In this document: positions 33,190 to 42,668 of the stretch, piece after piece
Numbering within the stretch: position 1 is the first letter of the stretch
Layout of the letters: each line of letters starts with the position of its first letter
Assembly (NCBI GenBank): GCA_013202585.1
Contig: JABMPQ010000006.1
Location: forward strand, 1-52,224
Source: Parcubacteria group bacterium
GTDB lineage: Bacteria; Patescibacteriota; JABMPQ01
Length of the DNA: 52,224 nucleotides
Direction of reading: 5' to 3'
Made by a program: the position numbers and the translations under genes
The notes under the pieces: model-generated
Told to the model about the DNA's origin: nothing
The model's input: the letters and a program-made list of their open reading frames with translations, nothing else
Database searches by the model: none

Positions 33190-35007
33190 ATGAGAAAAGC
33201 TTGGTCAATTACAACGACACTACGAAATCCCGAGAGATTGAGAAGTTTCTTGGTTGTTTTACAACAGCTTGAAAATTTAGAATGGAACTTAGAAAGTCAA
33301 AAGAAATACCAAATACTTTTAATTCAAAGCAGAACCTATGGGTATGGGAGTAACCAGTTTTATGACGGACTTTCTCAAAATCAAATTAATTTAATTGATG
33401 ATACGTCGAAAGAAATTTCTCTAAAAGAAGCGGAGAGAATTTTCAATGCAAAAAATTATGAAGATCCTGCGATGCGTGGCCGGCAGTCCCTAAACCCACT
33501 TAAGAAAATGGGACTGGTATCAGTAAAGGATGGTAAAGTAGTCATTACGGCGCTGGGAAAGTTACTTTTGAAAGATGATTTTGATTTTGGAGAAATATTT
33601 TTCAGAAGTTTTTTGAAATGGCAAATTCCAAATCCAGATAGCAGTGATTATAAACTCGAAGATGGTTATAACATTAAACCATTTATTGGAGTTTTACATT
33701 TAATCGATGAGGTAAATAAAAAATCTTTAGGTTTGGGAGAAAAAGTAAAAGGAATAAGCAAACAAGAATTTTCTCTTTTTTGTCCAACTCTCATAAACTT
33801 TAAAGATATTGAATTGTATGCTGAAAAAATAGTCAATCTTAGAAAGAAAATAAAAGGAGAAAGAAAACAAGAACAAAAAATAATTTTTGATAACTATAAA
33901 AAAGATTTTGTTCAAGAATTTCTTGGTACATCAAATCGGGAAGAAATCAACGGGTTTTTACAAAATTTGAAAGACTATGGTGATAATGCGATTCGGTATT
34001 TTCGCCTGACGCGATACATTCATATCCGTGGTGGTGGTTTTTATATTGATTTAGAGCCAAGAAGATCGGTTGAAATTGAATCTTTGCTTGGTTTTGATAA
34101 TGCACAATCGAGATCTTTTGAATCAAAAGAAGAGTATTTGAATTATATTTCTGATATTTCAAAACCCCAGCTTCCCTGGGAGACAAAAGAAAAATACATT
34201 GAGATCATTGAAAAACTTATTAATGAAATAAGAGCGGACGAAACTGCTTCGGAAAAAGAAAGCACAGAGATTGAGGACTATCAAGAAATGCAGAATAACG
34301 AATTGAAAAACTACATCGCAAAATTGAGAGCATATAGAAGATCATTACAAGATGAAGAAAATCACAAAAAATCTCAAAATACAGCGCAGATCAAATCTTA
34401 TATCAAAGATCTCGAAAACATTTTTGATTTTGATGATCGTCCAATATTGCTTGAAAAATTATCTACCTTTGGCTTACATGCCCTTAATGATGCATTAAAA
34501 ATACAACCAAACTATCCTGTTGGAGATGATAACGAACCAACTTTTACCGCTCCTGCGAATACTCCAGATATTGAGTGCTTTTATGAAAATTTTAATGCTA
34601 TTTGTGAAGTTACAATGTTGAAAGGTCGAGATCAGTGGTACAACGAGGGGCAACCAGTCATGAGACATCTGAGAGACTTTGAAGACAAGCATCCGGATAA
34701 GACATCTTATTGTTTGTTTATAGCTCCCACACTTCACCGTGATACAATCAATACTTTTTGGGCAGCAATAAAATATGAATACGAAGGGAAACCGCAAAAG
34801 ATTGTACCATTGTCAATAAAACACTTTGTTTCAATTTTGAAAATCCTAGTTCAGATTAAAACAGAAAATAAATTTTTGAAACATAGCGAAATTTCTCGAT
34901 TGTATGATGAAATCTTGAATTCTTCAAATTCTTTTGACGATTCAAGTGGGTGGTTACAAAATATTCCTGGCGTTATTTCCTCCTGGCAAGAAAGCCTTAG
35001 TTTTTAA
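33190..35007 (+). CDS. AlwI-family type II restriction endonuclease
   Basis: 605 residues. The opening WSITTTLRNPERLRSFL and the block NAKNYEDPAMRGRQSLNPLKKMGLV recall the AlwI/BstNBI family, type IIS enzymes with short asymmetric sites. A possible nuclease region in the C-terminal part has TPDIECFYENFNAICEVTML. It sits between two methyltransferases, as expected for an asymmetric site whose two strands need separate methylases. The exact recognition sequence cannot be read. Confidence 0.82.
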   Translation: MRKAWSITTTLRNPERLRSFLVVLQQLENLEWNLESQKKYQILLIQSRTYGYGSNQFYDGLSQNQINLIDDTSKEISLKEAERIFNAKNYEDPAMRGRQSLNPLKKMGLVSVKDGKVVITALGKLLLKDDFDFGEIFFRSFLKWQIPNPDSSDYKLEDGYNIKPFIGVLHLIDEVNKKSLGLGEKVKGISKQEFSLFCPTLINFKDIELYAEKIVNLRKKIKGERKQEQKIIFDNYKKDFVQEFLGTSNREEINGFLQNLKDYGDNAIRYFRLTRYIHIRGGGFYIDLEPRRSVEIESLLGFDNAQSRSFESKEEYLNYISDISKPQLPWETKEKYIEIIEKLINEIRADETASEKESTEIEDYQEMQNNELKNYIAKLRAYRRSLQDEENHKKSQNTAQIKSYIKDLENIFDFDDRPILLEKLSTFGLHALNDALKIQPNYPVGDDNEPTFTAPANTPDIECFYENFNAICEVTMLKGRDQWYNEGQPVMRHLRDFEDKHPDKTSYCLFIAPTLHRDTINTFWAAIKYEYEGKPQKIVPLSIKHFVSILKILVQIKTENKFLKHSEISRLYDEILNSSNSFDDSSGWLQNIPGVISSWQESLSF

Positions 35008-35016
35008 ATAAAAAAT

Positions 35017-35787
35017 ATGAAAAAAAATATTATTTATAACGGAGATTGCATAAAAATACTCAACGCAAAAATTGATAAAAATTCTATTAATCTTATTTTT
35101 GCCGACCCTCCCTACAACCTTTCAGGTAACGGCTTGAAATGGAAGGGTAATAAAACAGGAGGTGATTGGTATATGGTCAATGAAAAATGGGACAAGATGA
35201 CTGCTCCAGAGTATATGCAGTTTACGCGGAAATGGATTGGTGGATGTCATAGAGTGTTAAAAGACAATGGGGCGATTTATATTTCCTGTACTTATCATAA
35301 TCTTGCCGAGGTCATGATTGTACTTAAACAACTTGATTTCAAGATAAATAATGTTATCGTCTGGCAAAAAACAAATGCCATGCCGAATATGACGAAAAGA
35401 GTTTTTACGCATTCAACGGAATTTGTTGTTTGGGCTGTTAAGGGTAAAAAATGGATTTTCAATTATGAGGAGCTGAAAAATATAAATCCAGAAAAGCAAA
35501 AAGACGGCTCACTCAAACAAATGCGAGATGTCTGGGCAATGCCTTTGGTGCAAGGAAAAGAAAGATTACATGGTAGAAATGGGCGTGCTTTACACCCAAC
35601 GCAGAAGCCGGAAGAAATGCTCAAGAGAATTATTATTGCTTCGTCTAACAAGGGGGGGTTAGTTTTGGACCCATTTCTAGGGAGCGGCACAACGACTGTC
35701 GTTGCAAAAAAGTTAGGCAGAAATTGGATTGGAATTGAGAAAAGCAAGAAATATGTTGAGATGGCTAAGAAGCGGGTAGGAGGTTGA
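35017..35787 (+). CDS. Type II DNA methyltransferase (beta-class order)
   Basis: 256 residues. The catalytic motif DPPYN (30-34) comes before the AdoMet motif LDPFLGSGTT (about 223-232), the beta-class order for N6-adenine or N4-cytosine enzymes. It starts 9 bases after the restriction gene and probably protects the second strand of the same site. Confidence 0.9.
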   Translation: MKKNIIYNGDCIKILNAKIDKNSINLIFADPPYNLSGNGLKWKGNKTGGDWYMVNEKWDKMTAPEYMQFTRKWIGGCHRVLKDNGAIYISCTYHNLAEVMIVLKQLDFKINNVIVWQKTNAMPNMTKRVFTHSTEFVVWAVKGKKWIFNYEELKNINPEKQKDGSLKQMRDVWAMPLVQGKERLHGRNGRALHPTQKPEEMLKRIIIASSNKGGLVLDPFLGSGTTTVVAKKLGRNWIGIEKSKKYVEMAKKRVGG

Positions 35788-35860
35788 TTGAGGTTTTTTA
35801 AAGGAGAATTAGAGAGGGAGTAGTTATTATAAAAATGAGTACAAAAGAAAAAGTAAATGA

Positions 35861-37189
35861 ATGAATAGCGATCAAGACATTATTCAATCTTTGAGCATAA
35901 TAGAATCAGCCAAGTTTGAATGCTTGATAAACTTTTTGTTATATCAGGGAGCTTTCCAGAATATATTAGATATTAAAACTCTTATTGATTCTCCTGGGAT
36001 TAATATGGAAGAAAGTAGTACCAGAAAGTCTCCTTCTTTCACTGATGCAGAAATAAAATCTCTCGGCATATACCTTGAACATAGCACAAATAAAAATTGG
36101 CAGAGTAAATTAAAAGAAGATGTCAAAAAAAATAAAGGAAAAAAAATAAAAACTTTTGTTTTTGCCTCTAATCGTGAATTAGGTGATAAAAATATAAAGA
36201 TTAATGGTGTCAGTGTTCCCGCGGACGAATATTGCAAAAAAGAATTAGAGTGTGAAAAAGCTTTTATTATTGGTCGAGATAATTTACTTTTTCCCTTAAC
36301 TGACCCTAAATTTTTTCACATAAGAAGAAATTATCTAAATATGAAAGATGATTTGCTTGTAAATTATGAAAGGTATCAAGAAATTTTACGGGAAGGGGAG
36401 TTTTCTATGGATGATCAGAGGATAATTTCAAGTGATATAGATGAATTAAAATCTGATATTTTTAGTAATAACTCGAAACATTTATTAGTATACTGCATAA
36501 ATTGCAATTTTATTTTGCATTTAATGGGGATGGTCGCTCAAAAAAATTTTGAGGAGCAAAAAACAAACAAGATACTCCAAAAAGATTTTGCATTTATCAG
36601 ATGGCCTTCTCCAGGCATTGATTTAAACAATTATTTACATGAAATTAAGGATGTCCCCGATAACTATACCGTCGTATGGAATGCTCATATAGTGATAAAA
36701 AATTTGTTTGATTATTTAAAGCTTAAAACTAGTAATAATAAATTAGTTTTTGTTACTGACGAGAATAACAAGGATGAGATTATAAACTTTTTCAGAGAAA
36801 ATAATTTACCTTTTGGTTCTATTTGTTTTACAAAAAAACTTGTGGATGTTAAAAAAATTAGCCTGACTGATCATAAAAATCAAATAAGCAGTATTTTTGT
36901 AGAATTAGAGCGAGCAGTATTGGGGTTAGAAGCTTTAATTTATTCTTTCTCTCCTTTTTATGAAGATAATATAGATTTCAGAAAACGTGTAATAAAATAT
37001 TTAGGGATAACCAAATTAGAAGAAAAGTTTATTATTCATAAATTACTAAAAAGTAAAATATTATATAGAACAGGTAATATTTTGTGGTTAAAAAATGCAA
37101 ACACTGGTAAGCAAATATTAAAGAGTTTAATTGATGATGATGTGTTTAAAATAGAGGAGTTGGTTAAATTAAAGAAACATGAAGAATAA
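35861..37189 (+). CDS. Unrecognised protein, possible restriction-endonuclease-like N-domain
   Basis: 442 residues, very AT-rich coding. No family was recognised. The N-terminal part has a stretch NKNWQSKLKEDVKKNKG then IKTFVFASNRELGD and an acidic ELECEKAFIIGRDNL segment; this spacing of Lys-rich helix, hydrophobic strand with Asn-Arg and acidic strand recalls restriction-endonuclease-like modules fused to defence proteins, but catalytic residues are uncertain. The C-terminal 80 residues may be a winged helix (FRKRVIKYLGITKLEEKF). It overlaps the next gene by 11 bases, so the two are translationally coupled. Confidence 0.65.
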   Translation: MNSDQDIIQSLSIIESAKFECLINFLLYQGAFQNILDIKTLIDSPGINMEESSTRKSPSFTDAEIKSLGIYLEHSTNKNWQSKLKEDVKKNKGKKIKTFVFASNRELGDKNIKINGVSVPADEYCKKELECEKAFIIGRDNLLFPLTDPKFFHIRRNYLNMKDDLLVNYERYQEILREGEFSMDDQRIISSDIDELKSDIFSNNSKHLLVYCINCNFILHLMGMVAQKNFEEQKTNKILQKDFAFIRWPSPGIDLNNYLHEIKDVPDNYTVVWNAHIVIKNLFDYLKLKTSNNKLVFVTDENNKDEIINFFRENNLPFGSICFTKKLVDVKKISLTDHKNQISSIFVELERAVLGLEALIYSFSPFYEDNIDFRKRVIKYLGITKLEEKFIIHKLLKSKILYRTGNILWLKNANTGKQILKSLIDDDVFKIEELVKLKKHEE

Positions 37190-39599
37190 CAAAAAAATAT
37201 TTTACACATTGATGAACTTGGAGAGTAAAAAGGCAGATGAATATTTAGCTAAATTTGCCAATGGGATTGAAAGCAAAATTTCAAAAAGTAAAAATAATGA
37301 CGAAATATTTGAAAATTTAGAGTTATTGGAGGAATTTATTTATAAGGTTTCGGACCAAGCCTTGAGGATTGCTAACAATGTTATAAAAGATAAGGAATCG
37401 AATAAAGTCACAATTCATAAAACGAAGTTTGGCGAACATGATGGTAAAACCCATGCAGACCTGGTTTTAAAATGTTTAGAGCTATTAGACAAAATAAGAT
37501 ATATAAAAATCTCGGAAGTTTTTAATTTATTAGTTAAATTATATTCCAGTCAAAATCTAGATGTGAAGAAAAAAGCTGAAGAAGTTTTGAACAGTTTGAT
37601 TAGCTACGATCCTTATACTCTACAAGAAATTAGTTATTTACCACAACGAACTGTTTTGAATATTATCAAAGAATTGGGAGACGAAGAAAAAACTAAAAAT
37701 GTTGAAATTATCAAACTTGCAATAAGCAGCTTTTTAAAACCTTCTTGCGGGGGTCATTCAATGAAAGATTACAAAACACTTGTAGTAACTTCAGGAGCGC
37801 TAAATCCAGATAAGAATTTAATTAAACTTAGAAAAGAATCTATAAAGTTGATTACTACTTTGTATGGGAGTGTCAGAGGTAAGAATAAAGTGAAAACAAA
37901 AATTGACCTATTAAAGTCTTTAGAAAATGCCTCTAGATATCCCTCTCAAGGAGATTATTCAAAGATAAAGGGTGAAATGGATTCAATGATAGTCTCAGAC
38001 ATTAAAAATTTAACGGAATTTTATAGAGAAATAATTTTTAATGAAAAACAGGAAATTGTGGCTGAGATGCCAGTCGTACAAGAAATAGAATCACAGTTGA
38101 TTTGGTTTAACAGAAAGAAAAAAAATATAATATCGGAAGCCGCCAGTTTATTAAAAGAGATTAGAAACGATGATTTCTATCACTTATATAGATTATTAGT
38201 TGGTGATGTTTATGTGTCTTCCGAAGAAAAAAGAGATTTAGAGACCGTAAAGAAAGAAAGAGACAAGGAGATAGATTTAGAATTTAAAAAGATAGGAGAG
38301 GAAAATATTAATAAATGGATTGAGAAATTGAATTTGATTGCCAGAGACCAAGAAATAAAAGAGGATTGGGATTTTATAGAATTTCGGAGGTTTTTAGGTA
38401 GAATTGCCAGTGAAAAAACGGAATTAGCTCAAAAAATACTAGATGATGCTTTTAATTCAAGTAAACACTTGAAGAAATCTATATTATATTTTTTATTTGG
38501 CTTTAGGGAGTGCAATAATACAGAAATTTATGATGATTATGTTAAAAAAATAATTAAAGAACGAGATATAGATTTATTAATAAATGTCCCAGCTTCATTG
38601 GCATACATTGATCCAAAACATGTTAGAAAAGAGGACGTTGATTTGTTAAATGGCATTATTATAGAAAGGCGAGAGGATTTTAAGTTTTTGAAAAAAGTCG
38701 ATAGTAATAAATTAAATTTACTTCATTATAATGTGATGCGGGCGTTGCTACAGTTATACAAAAAGAACGAACTTAGAGTCAGGAGAATGATAAAAAGCTT
38801 AATGAATATAAATGATAATTATATACCTTGGGTCGTAAAAGAATTAGATTTTGCGGAATATAGAAAAAAGATTGATTTATTAAAATGGAGTAAACTGGAT
38901 TTAGTTTCTGTTTTAGATAAAATAGTTGAATTGGAAAATCTGGATTATAATGCTCAGAGATTACTTCTTATTATCGCAAGAGAACACTTCAGAGAGGTGA
39001 TGAATGTATTTATCGAGCGGATTAAAAAAGTAAGTGAATTGAAAATTAAGGGAGATGGGTGGTTTAAGTATGATGCGATACCCCCTCATTTTAATGATGA
39101 TTTAAAGAAATATATAAAGAGGAATAGAGAATACCCCAAATTAGTAGGAAGTTGGATAAAGAGTATGACATCCGATCAGACGGCCTATAATTGGGAATTA
39201 AATAATTTATTACAAGCTATTGGTGGAGTAGATGACATTTTATTAAAGATGGTTAAAGAGGGTGATGAAGATAATTTAAATAAGGTTATAGACTTATCAG
39301 AAGGTGTTCATCCGCCTGGTTTTGATTTCTGTTTTGAAATTATCAAGAAAACGGATGATAAGAAAATATGGAAAAGAGTTGGCGCGGCCATGTATAGGAC
39401 AGGTATGGTTAGTGGTGAGCATGGAATATCTGAGGCTTATAAAAGTAAGTTAAATGAGATTAAGCCTAACGAGAAAGATCATAGAAGGGTCAGGGAGTTC
39501 AAACAGGAAATGATTAAAGACCTAAAGACTAGTATTAAGAAGGCAAGACAGAGAGAAGACGAAGAGATCAAATTAATGAAAATGGATTATGAGGGGTAG
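37179..39599 (+). CDS. Large all-helical protein of unknown function
   Basis: 806 residues, highly charged and predicted almost entirely alpha-helical, with no signal peptide, membrane span, P-loop or nuclease motif seen. The spacing of Leu/Ile suggests tandem helical repeats (HEAT/ARM or TPR-like), for example around 95-190 and 420-600. It overlaps the preceding gene by 11 bases and lies directly downstream of the restriction-modification genes. A scaffold or sensor role with the preceding protein as effector is an inference from context. Confidence 0.65.
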   Translation: MKNNKKIFYTLMNLESKKADEYLAKFANGIESKISKSKNNDEIFENLELLEEFIYKVSDQALRIANNVIKDKESNKVTIHKTKFGEHDGKTHADLVLKCLELLDKIRYIKISEVFNLLVKLYSSQNLDVKKKAEEVLNSLISYDPYTLQEISYLPQRTVLNIIKELGDEEKTKNVEIIKLAISSFLKPSCGGHSMKDYKTLVVTSGALNPDKNLIKLRKESIKLITTLYGSVRGKNKVKTKIDLLKSLENASRYPSQGDYSKIKGEMDSMIVSDIKNLTEFYREIIFNEKQEIVAEMPVVQEIESQLIWFNRKKKNIISEAASLLKEIRNDDFYHLYRLLVGDVYVSSEEKRDLETVKKERDKEIDLEFKKIGEENINKWIEKLNLIARDQEIKEDWDFIEFRRFLGRIASEKTELAQKILDDAFNSSKHLKKSILYFLFGFRECNNTEIYDDYVKKIIKERDIDLLINVPASLAYIDPKHVRKEDVDLLNGIIIERREDFKFLKKVDSNKLNLLHYNVMRALLQLYKKNELRVRRMIKSLMNINDNYIPWVVKELDFAEYRKKIDLLKWSKLDLVSVLDKIVELENLDYNAQRLLLIIAREHFREVMNVFIERIKKVSELKIKGDGWFKYDAIPPHFNDDLKKYIKRNREYPKLVGSWIKSMTSDQTAYNWELNNLLQAIGGVDDILLKMVKEGDEDNLNKVIDLSEGVHPPGFDFCFEIIKKTDDKKIWKRVGAAMYRTGMVSGEHGISEAYKSKLNEIKPNEKDHRRVREFKQEMIKDLKTSIKKARQREDEEIKLMKMDYEG

Positions 39600-39643
39600 G
39601 GCGGAATAATTTATTAAAAAGAAACTATAACCCAACCTCCCCC

Positions 39644-39709
39644 ATGCCCACCATCCTCGGCCTACTGCTAGCCGGAATAGCGGGGGGATTATATCTAGGC
39701 ACTCGCTAG
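39644..39709 (+). pseudogene. Truncated copy of the small membrane protein at 41349
   Basis: Encodes MPTILGLLLAGIAGGLYLGTR then stop. It joins the N-terminal TTVLGLLL and the C-terminal AGLAGGLYMGT of the 97-residue protein at 41349, with the middle deleted, and the flanking bases CCAACTCCC/CCAACCTCCCCC are also alike. Confidence 0.6.
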
Positions 39710-39715
39710 TATAAA
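39710..39715 (+). promoter_or_regulatory. -10 element at the DUF2779 gene
   Basis: TATAAA 5 bases before the start codon, implying a leaderless or nearly leaderless transcript if used. Confidence 0.3.
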
Positions 39716-39720
39716 ATAAT

Positions 39721-41217
39721 ATGCTCACAAAATCAGACTTTATAAAATTCATCCAGTGCAAAAAGTACTTATGGCTTTTTAAGAATAGAAAAGATCTTTT
39801 GCCTGAGGAGGTTGATGAAAACTTGCAGAAGATTTTTGCTGAAGGCTATAAAATAGAAACCTATGCCTACAAGCTTTTCCCCGAGGGCCAAAATGCACAA
39901 GTAGAAGAATTTAAAGAATCTATATTTAAAACTACCAAACTAGTAGAAGAGAAAGCTCCCACCATATTCCAACCCACCTTTTCCGCCAAAAACCTTTTCT
40001 GTCGCTGTGATATATTAAAACTTGCAGATAATGGCGAGTCGCATGATATTTACGAAGTGAAGAGCTCTACTTCTGTAAAAGATATCAATATTTACGATAT
40101 GGCTTTTCAAAAGATTTGCTCGGAAGGTGCGGGCTTGAAAGTCGGAAAGATTTTTATTTATCATATCAATAATAAATATGTACGAGCGGGAGAAATAGAG
40201 CCCGATAAATTATTAGAACTTGAGGACGTAACGGATCAGGTTAAACATTTGGAGGAAGAAACGAAGCTTCAAATAGAAAAAGCGCTTAAGATTATAGAGG
40301 GGAAGGATGAGCCTGATCAGAGGATATTAAAGCAGTGTGATAAACCTTATGAGTGCACTCTCTTAGGCCATTGCTGGAAGGATATTCCTAAGAAGTCTAT
40401 TTACAGTATAGCTGGCAGATTGAATGAAAAGAAGCTGAATATGCTTTTAGATGAGGGGATTGTAGAGATTAAGGATATTCCGGAAGGTGTGGTGACAAGC
40501 AAGGCGGGGCTTCGGCATTTGAATGCGGAAAAAACAGGTGAAGTACATATCGAAAAAGATAATATAAAGGATGAGCTGGAAAAGCTTGAATATCCTTTGT
40601 ATTTTTTGGATTATGAAACTTTTTATCCCGGAGTGCCTTTATTTGACGGCTATCGCCCTTATCAGCACATGACATATCAATATTCTTTGCATGTCCAGGA
40701 AAAGGAAGGCGCTGAATTAAAACATTATGAATATTTAGCCAAGGGATGGGAGGATCCTTCACCAGGATTGGCGAAAGAGTTAAAAAAGCTGATAGGCAAG
40801 AAGGGAACTGTTCTTGCCTGGAATATGAGCTTTGAAAAAGGGTGCAATCGAGAGATGGGGGAGAGGTATCCGGAATTTGCGGAGTTTTTTGAGGATATTA
40901 ATAACAGAATGTTTGATTTGATGTCTATATTTCGCAAAGGCTTTTATGTGCATAAGGATTTCCACGGCGGCGCATCTATTAAGAAAGTATTGCCGGTATT
41001 ATGCCCCGATCTTTCATATTCCGAAATGGATATTCATGAAGGTGCGACGGCGTCGAACAAATGGGGTGATATGATTGATCCGGAGACTTCTAAGCAAGAT
41101 GCGGAAAAGATATATAATGATCTTATTAAATATTGCGAATTGGATACTTTTGCCATGGTAAGGATATTGGAAGAATTAAGGAAAGTGTTTTCTTTGTCAT
41201 CTCGAACTAAGCGATAG
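39721..41217 (+). CDS. DUF2779 protein: Cas4-like nuclease plus DEDD exonuclease
   Basis: 498 residues. N-terminal half: Cys23 in FIQCKKYLW, Asp97 in CRCDIL, and Glu112/Lys114 in YEVKSST are a PD-(D/E)XK core, and Cys206, Cys212, Cys218 could hold an iron-sulfur cluster with Cys23, as in Cas4/AddB. C-terminal half: FLDYET (295-300), AWNMSFEKG and YCELDTFAMV fit an RNase H-fold DEDD exonuclease. The combination matches the DUF2779 family. Function in DNA processing or defence is inferred; it is adjacent to the helical-protein pair. Confidence 0.8.
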   Translation: MLTKSDFIKFIQCKKYLWLFKNRKDLLPEEVDENLQKIFAEGYKIETYAYKLFPEGQNAQVEEFKESIFKTTKLVEEKAPTIFQPTFSAKNLFCRCDILKLADNGESHDIYEVKSSTSVKDINIYDMAFQKICSEGAGLKVGKIFIYHINNKYVRAGEIEPDKLLELEDVTDQVKHLEEETKLQIEKALKIIEGKDEPDQRILKQCDKPYECTLLGHCWKDIPKKSIYSIAGRLNEKKLNMLLDEGIVEIKDIPEGVVTSKAGLRHLNAEKTGEVHIEKDNIKDELEKLEYPLYFLDYETFYPGVPLFDGYRPYQHMTYQYSLHVQEKEGAELKHYEYLAKGWEDPSPGLAKELKKLIGKKGTVLAWNMSFEKGCNREMGERYPEFAEFFEDINNRMFDLMSIFRKGFYVHKDFHGGASIKKVLPVLCPDLSYSEMDIHEGATASNKWGDMIDPETSKQDAEKIYNDLIKYCELDTFAMVRILEELRKVFSLSSRTKR

Positions 41218-41242
41218 CGGAGTCGAGGGATCGCTCCAGGAA

Positions 41243-41335
41243 TTAGTTTTGAAAGATTATAAGGAACGGATAAAGGTTAAAGATTTTACGAAGTATATTA
41301 ATCGGCTAGTGGACGTGATTTTGAAGAAGTTTTAA
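41243..41335 (+). pseudogene. Short orphan C-terminal coding remnant
   Basis: An open frame without a start codon reads LVLKDYKERIKVKDFTKYIN and ends LKKF at TAA 41333-41335. The amphipathic Lys-rich helix looks like the end of a lost gene. The family is not recognised. Confidence 0.3.
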
Positions 41336-41348
41336 TTAACCAACTCCC

Positions 41349-41642
41349 ATGTCAAAAAAATTCCTCAAACCCCTCTACCTCCTCGCCACCACCGTCCTCG
41401 GCCTCCTACTCAGCTTCATCATTCACGCCTCACTCGAATTACTCTACCTTTACCTCGCCACTAGCCGCAACTATACCATCACCTGGAACTCATACCTCGG
41501 CAAGTCCTGCGCGCTGCCGCTGTGGCTACAGATTACCCTCATAGTAGCCGGTCTAGCCGGAGGATTGTATATGGGTACCTTTTGGTATAAAATGGTATAT
41601 ATAGAGGGCAGACACCCACGGTACAAGCCAACAGCCAAGTAA
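41349..41642 (+). CDS. Small membrane protein (97 residues)
   Basis: Two spans (about 8-34 and 57-80) with a basic tail. N-terminal LLATTVLGLLLSFIIHASLE and C-terminal IVAGLAGGLYMGTFWYK are clear membrane segments. A shortened copy lies at 39644, so this is a multi-copy family in the genome. Unlike its neighbours it is C-rich at the DNA level. Function unknown. Confidence 0.6.
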   Translation: MSKKFLKPLYLLATTVLGLLLSFIIHASLELLYLYLATSRNYTITWNSYLGKSCALPLWLQITLIVAGLAGGLYMGTFWYKMVYIEGRHPRYKPTAK

Positions 41643-41663
41643 AAACAACTAAATAACGACGTA

Positions 41664-41760
41664 AAAGGAGGGCGTCAATATGGTTTAGGGTATGGTTCCA
41701 GCCATTCGGGAATTCCGAATAGCTAGAATGTGTAATATTTACTAACTAGGAGGGAAAAAC
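41664..41760 (+). promoter_or_regulatory. Leader of the BRO/DinD-like gene with two GGAGG motifs
   Basis: AAAGGAGGGCGTCAAT (41664-41679) closely matches AAAGGAGGGTGCCAAT at 44608 before the rhuM-like gene. A hairpin ATTCGG-gaatt-CCGAAT (41704-41720) follows, then the true SD AGGAGGG (41748-41754). The shared upstream motif suggests a common regulator or common origin. Confidence 0.5.
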
Positions 41761-42645
41761 ATGACAACAAGTAAAAAAGCAAAAAATAAGGAGAAGGCTA
41801 CTTCGGCAGACAAATCAATTATTCTTTTTGATGACGTGCCAGTGCGGCGAGTGTGGGTCGAAAAGGAAGAGAAGTGGTATTTTTCAATTATTGATGTTAT
41901 AGCTGTTCTTACGAGTCAGGCTAATTTTAAAAAAGCACAAAGTTATTGGACAACGCTTAAAAATAGGCTAAAACAAGAAGGAAATGAGTCTGTCACAAAA
42001 TGTGACAAACTGAAATTACAATCTACTGATGGTAAATTCTATAAAACAGACGTCGCTAATGTTGAAGGTCTTTTCCGCATTATCCAATCCATTCCTTCCA
42101 AAAAAGCTGAGCCGTTCAAGCGCTGGCTGGCCAAAGTCGGCTATGAGAGACTACAAGAAACGGTTGATCCGGAACGAGCAGTAAATCGTGCTCGTCGTAA
42201 TTGGAAAACTGTTGGTCGCTCGACTAAATGGATTGAGCAGAGAATGCGGGGGCAGGAAGTCAGAAATAAACTAACGGATTATTGGGGTGACAATAAGGTC
42301 AAAGAAGGGGTAGAATTTGCCAAATTAACAGATATTATTCATAAAGAATGGGCCGATTTGACAACCCGCGAGCACAAAACTCTCAAAAACTTAAAAACTG
42401 AAAATTTGCGTGATAATATGTCTGAAGCGGAATTGATTTTTACAGCTTTGGCTGAACTTTCGACAACTAGCGTAGCTAAAAAAGATAAGTCTAAAGGCTA
42501 TGATGAGAACGCTGATTCTGCTCATAAGGGCGGCGGAGTAGCTAAGCGAGCGCGGAAAGACTATGAATTACAAACTGGGCAGAAGGTAGTAAGTGGAGAT
42601 AATTTCTTGCCTAGTAATAAAAAGAAGAAAGAATTGGAAAGGTAG
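41761..42645 (+). CDS. BRO-N/DinD-like phage antirepressor-type protein
   Basis: 294 residues, SD-led. The N-terminal BRO-like DNA-binding domain (about 20-125) has RRVWVEKEEKWYFSIIDVIA and LFRIIQSIPSKKAEPFK. The C-terminal part (125-294) has ERAVNRARRNW, WIEQRMRGQEVRNKLTDYW and the block LKTENLRDNMSEAELIFTALAE typical of DinD/phage antirepressor-like proteins. It is the intact relative of the pseudogene at 30701. Such genes are common mobile cargo and may regulate phage or SOS-linked genes; no prophage is visible around it. Confidence 0.8.
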   Translation: MTTSKKAKNKEKATSADKSIILFDDVPVRRVWVEKEEKWYFSIIDVIAVLTSQANFKKAQSYWTTLKNRLKQEGNESVTKCDKLKLQSTDGKFYKTDVANVEGLFRIIQSIPSKKAEPFKRWLAKVGYERLQETVDPERAVNRARRNWKTVGRSTKWIEQRMRGQEVRNKLTDYWGDNKVKEGVEFAKLTDIIHKEWADLTTREHKTLKNLKTENLRDNMSEAELIFTALAELSTTSVAKKDKSKGYDENADSAHKGGGVAKRARKDYELQTGQKVVSGDNFLPSNKKKKELER

Positions 42646-42668
42646 GTGCAGATCACATCTATTTCTAG

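Noticed and set aside
35834-35863. Nine-codon frame (MSTKEKVNE) before the gene at 35861
   Set aside because: It is too short to support as a gene and has no associated terminator or structure that would make it a leader peptide.
39721-41217. CRISPR-associated Cas4
   Set aside because: The Cas4-like core is fused to a DEDD exonuclease as in DUF2779, and no repeats, cas1 or cas2 are present.
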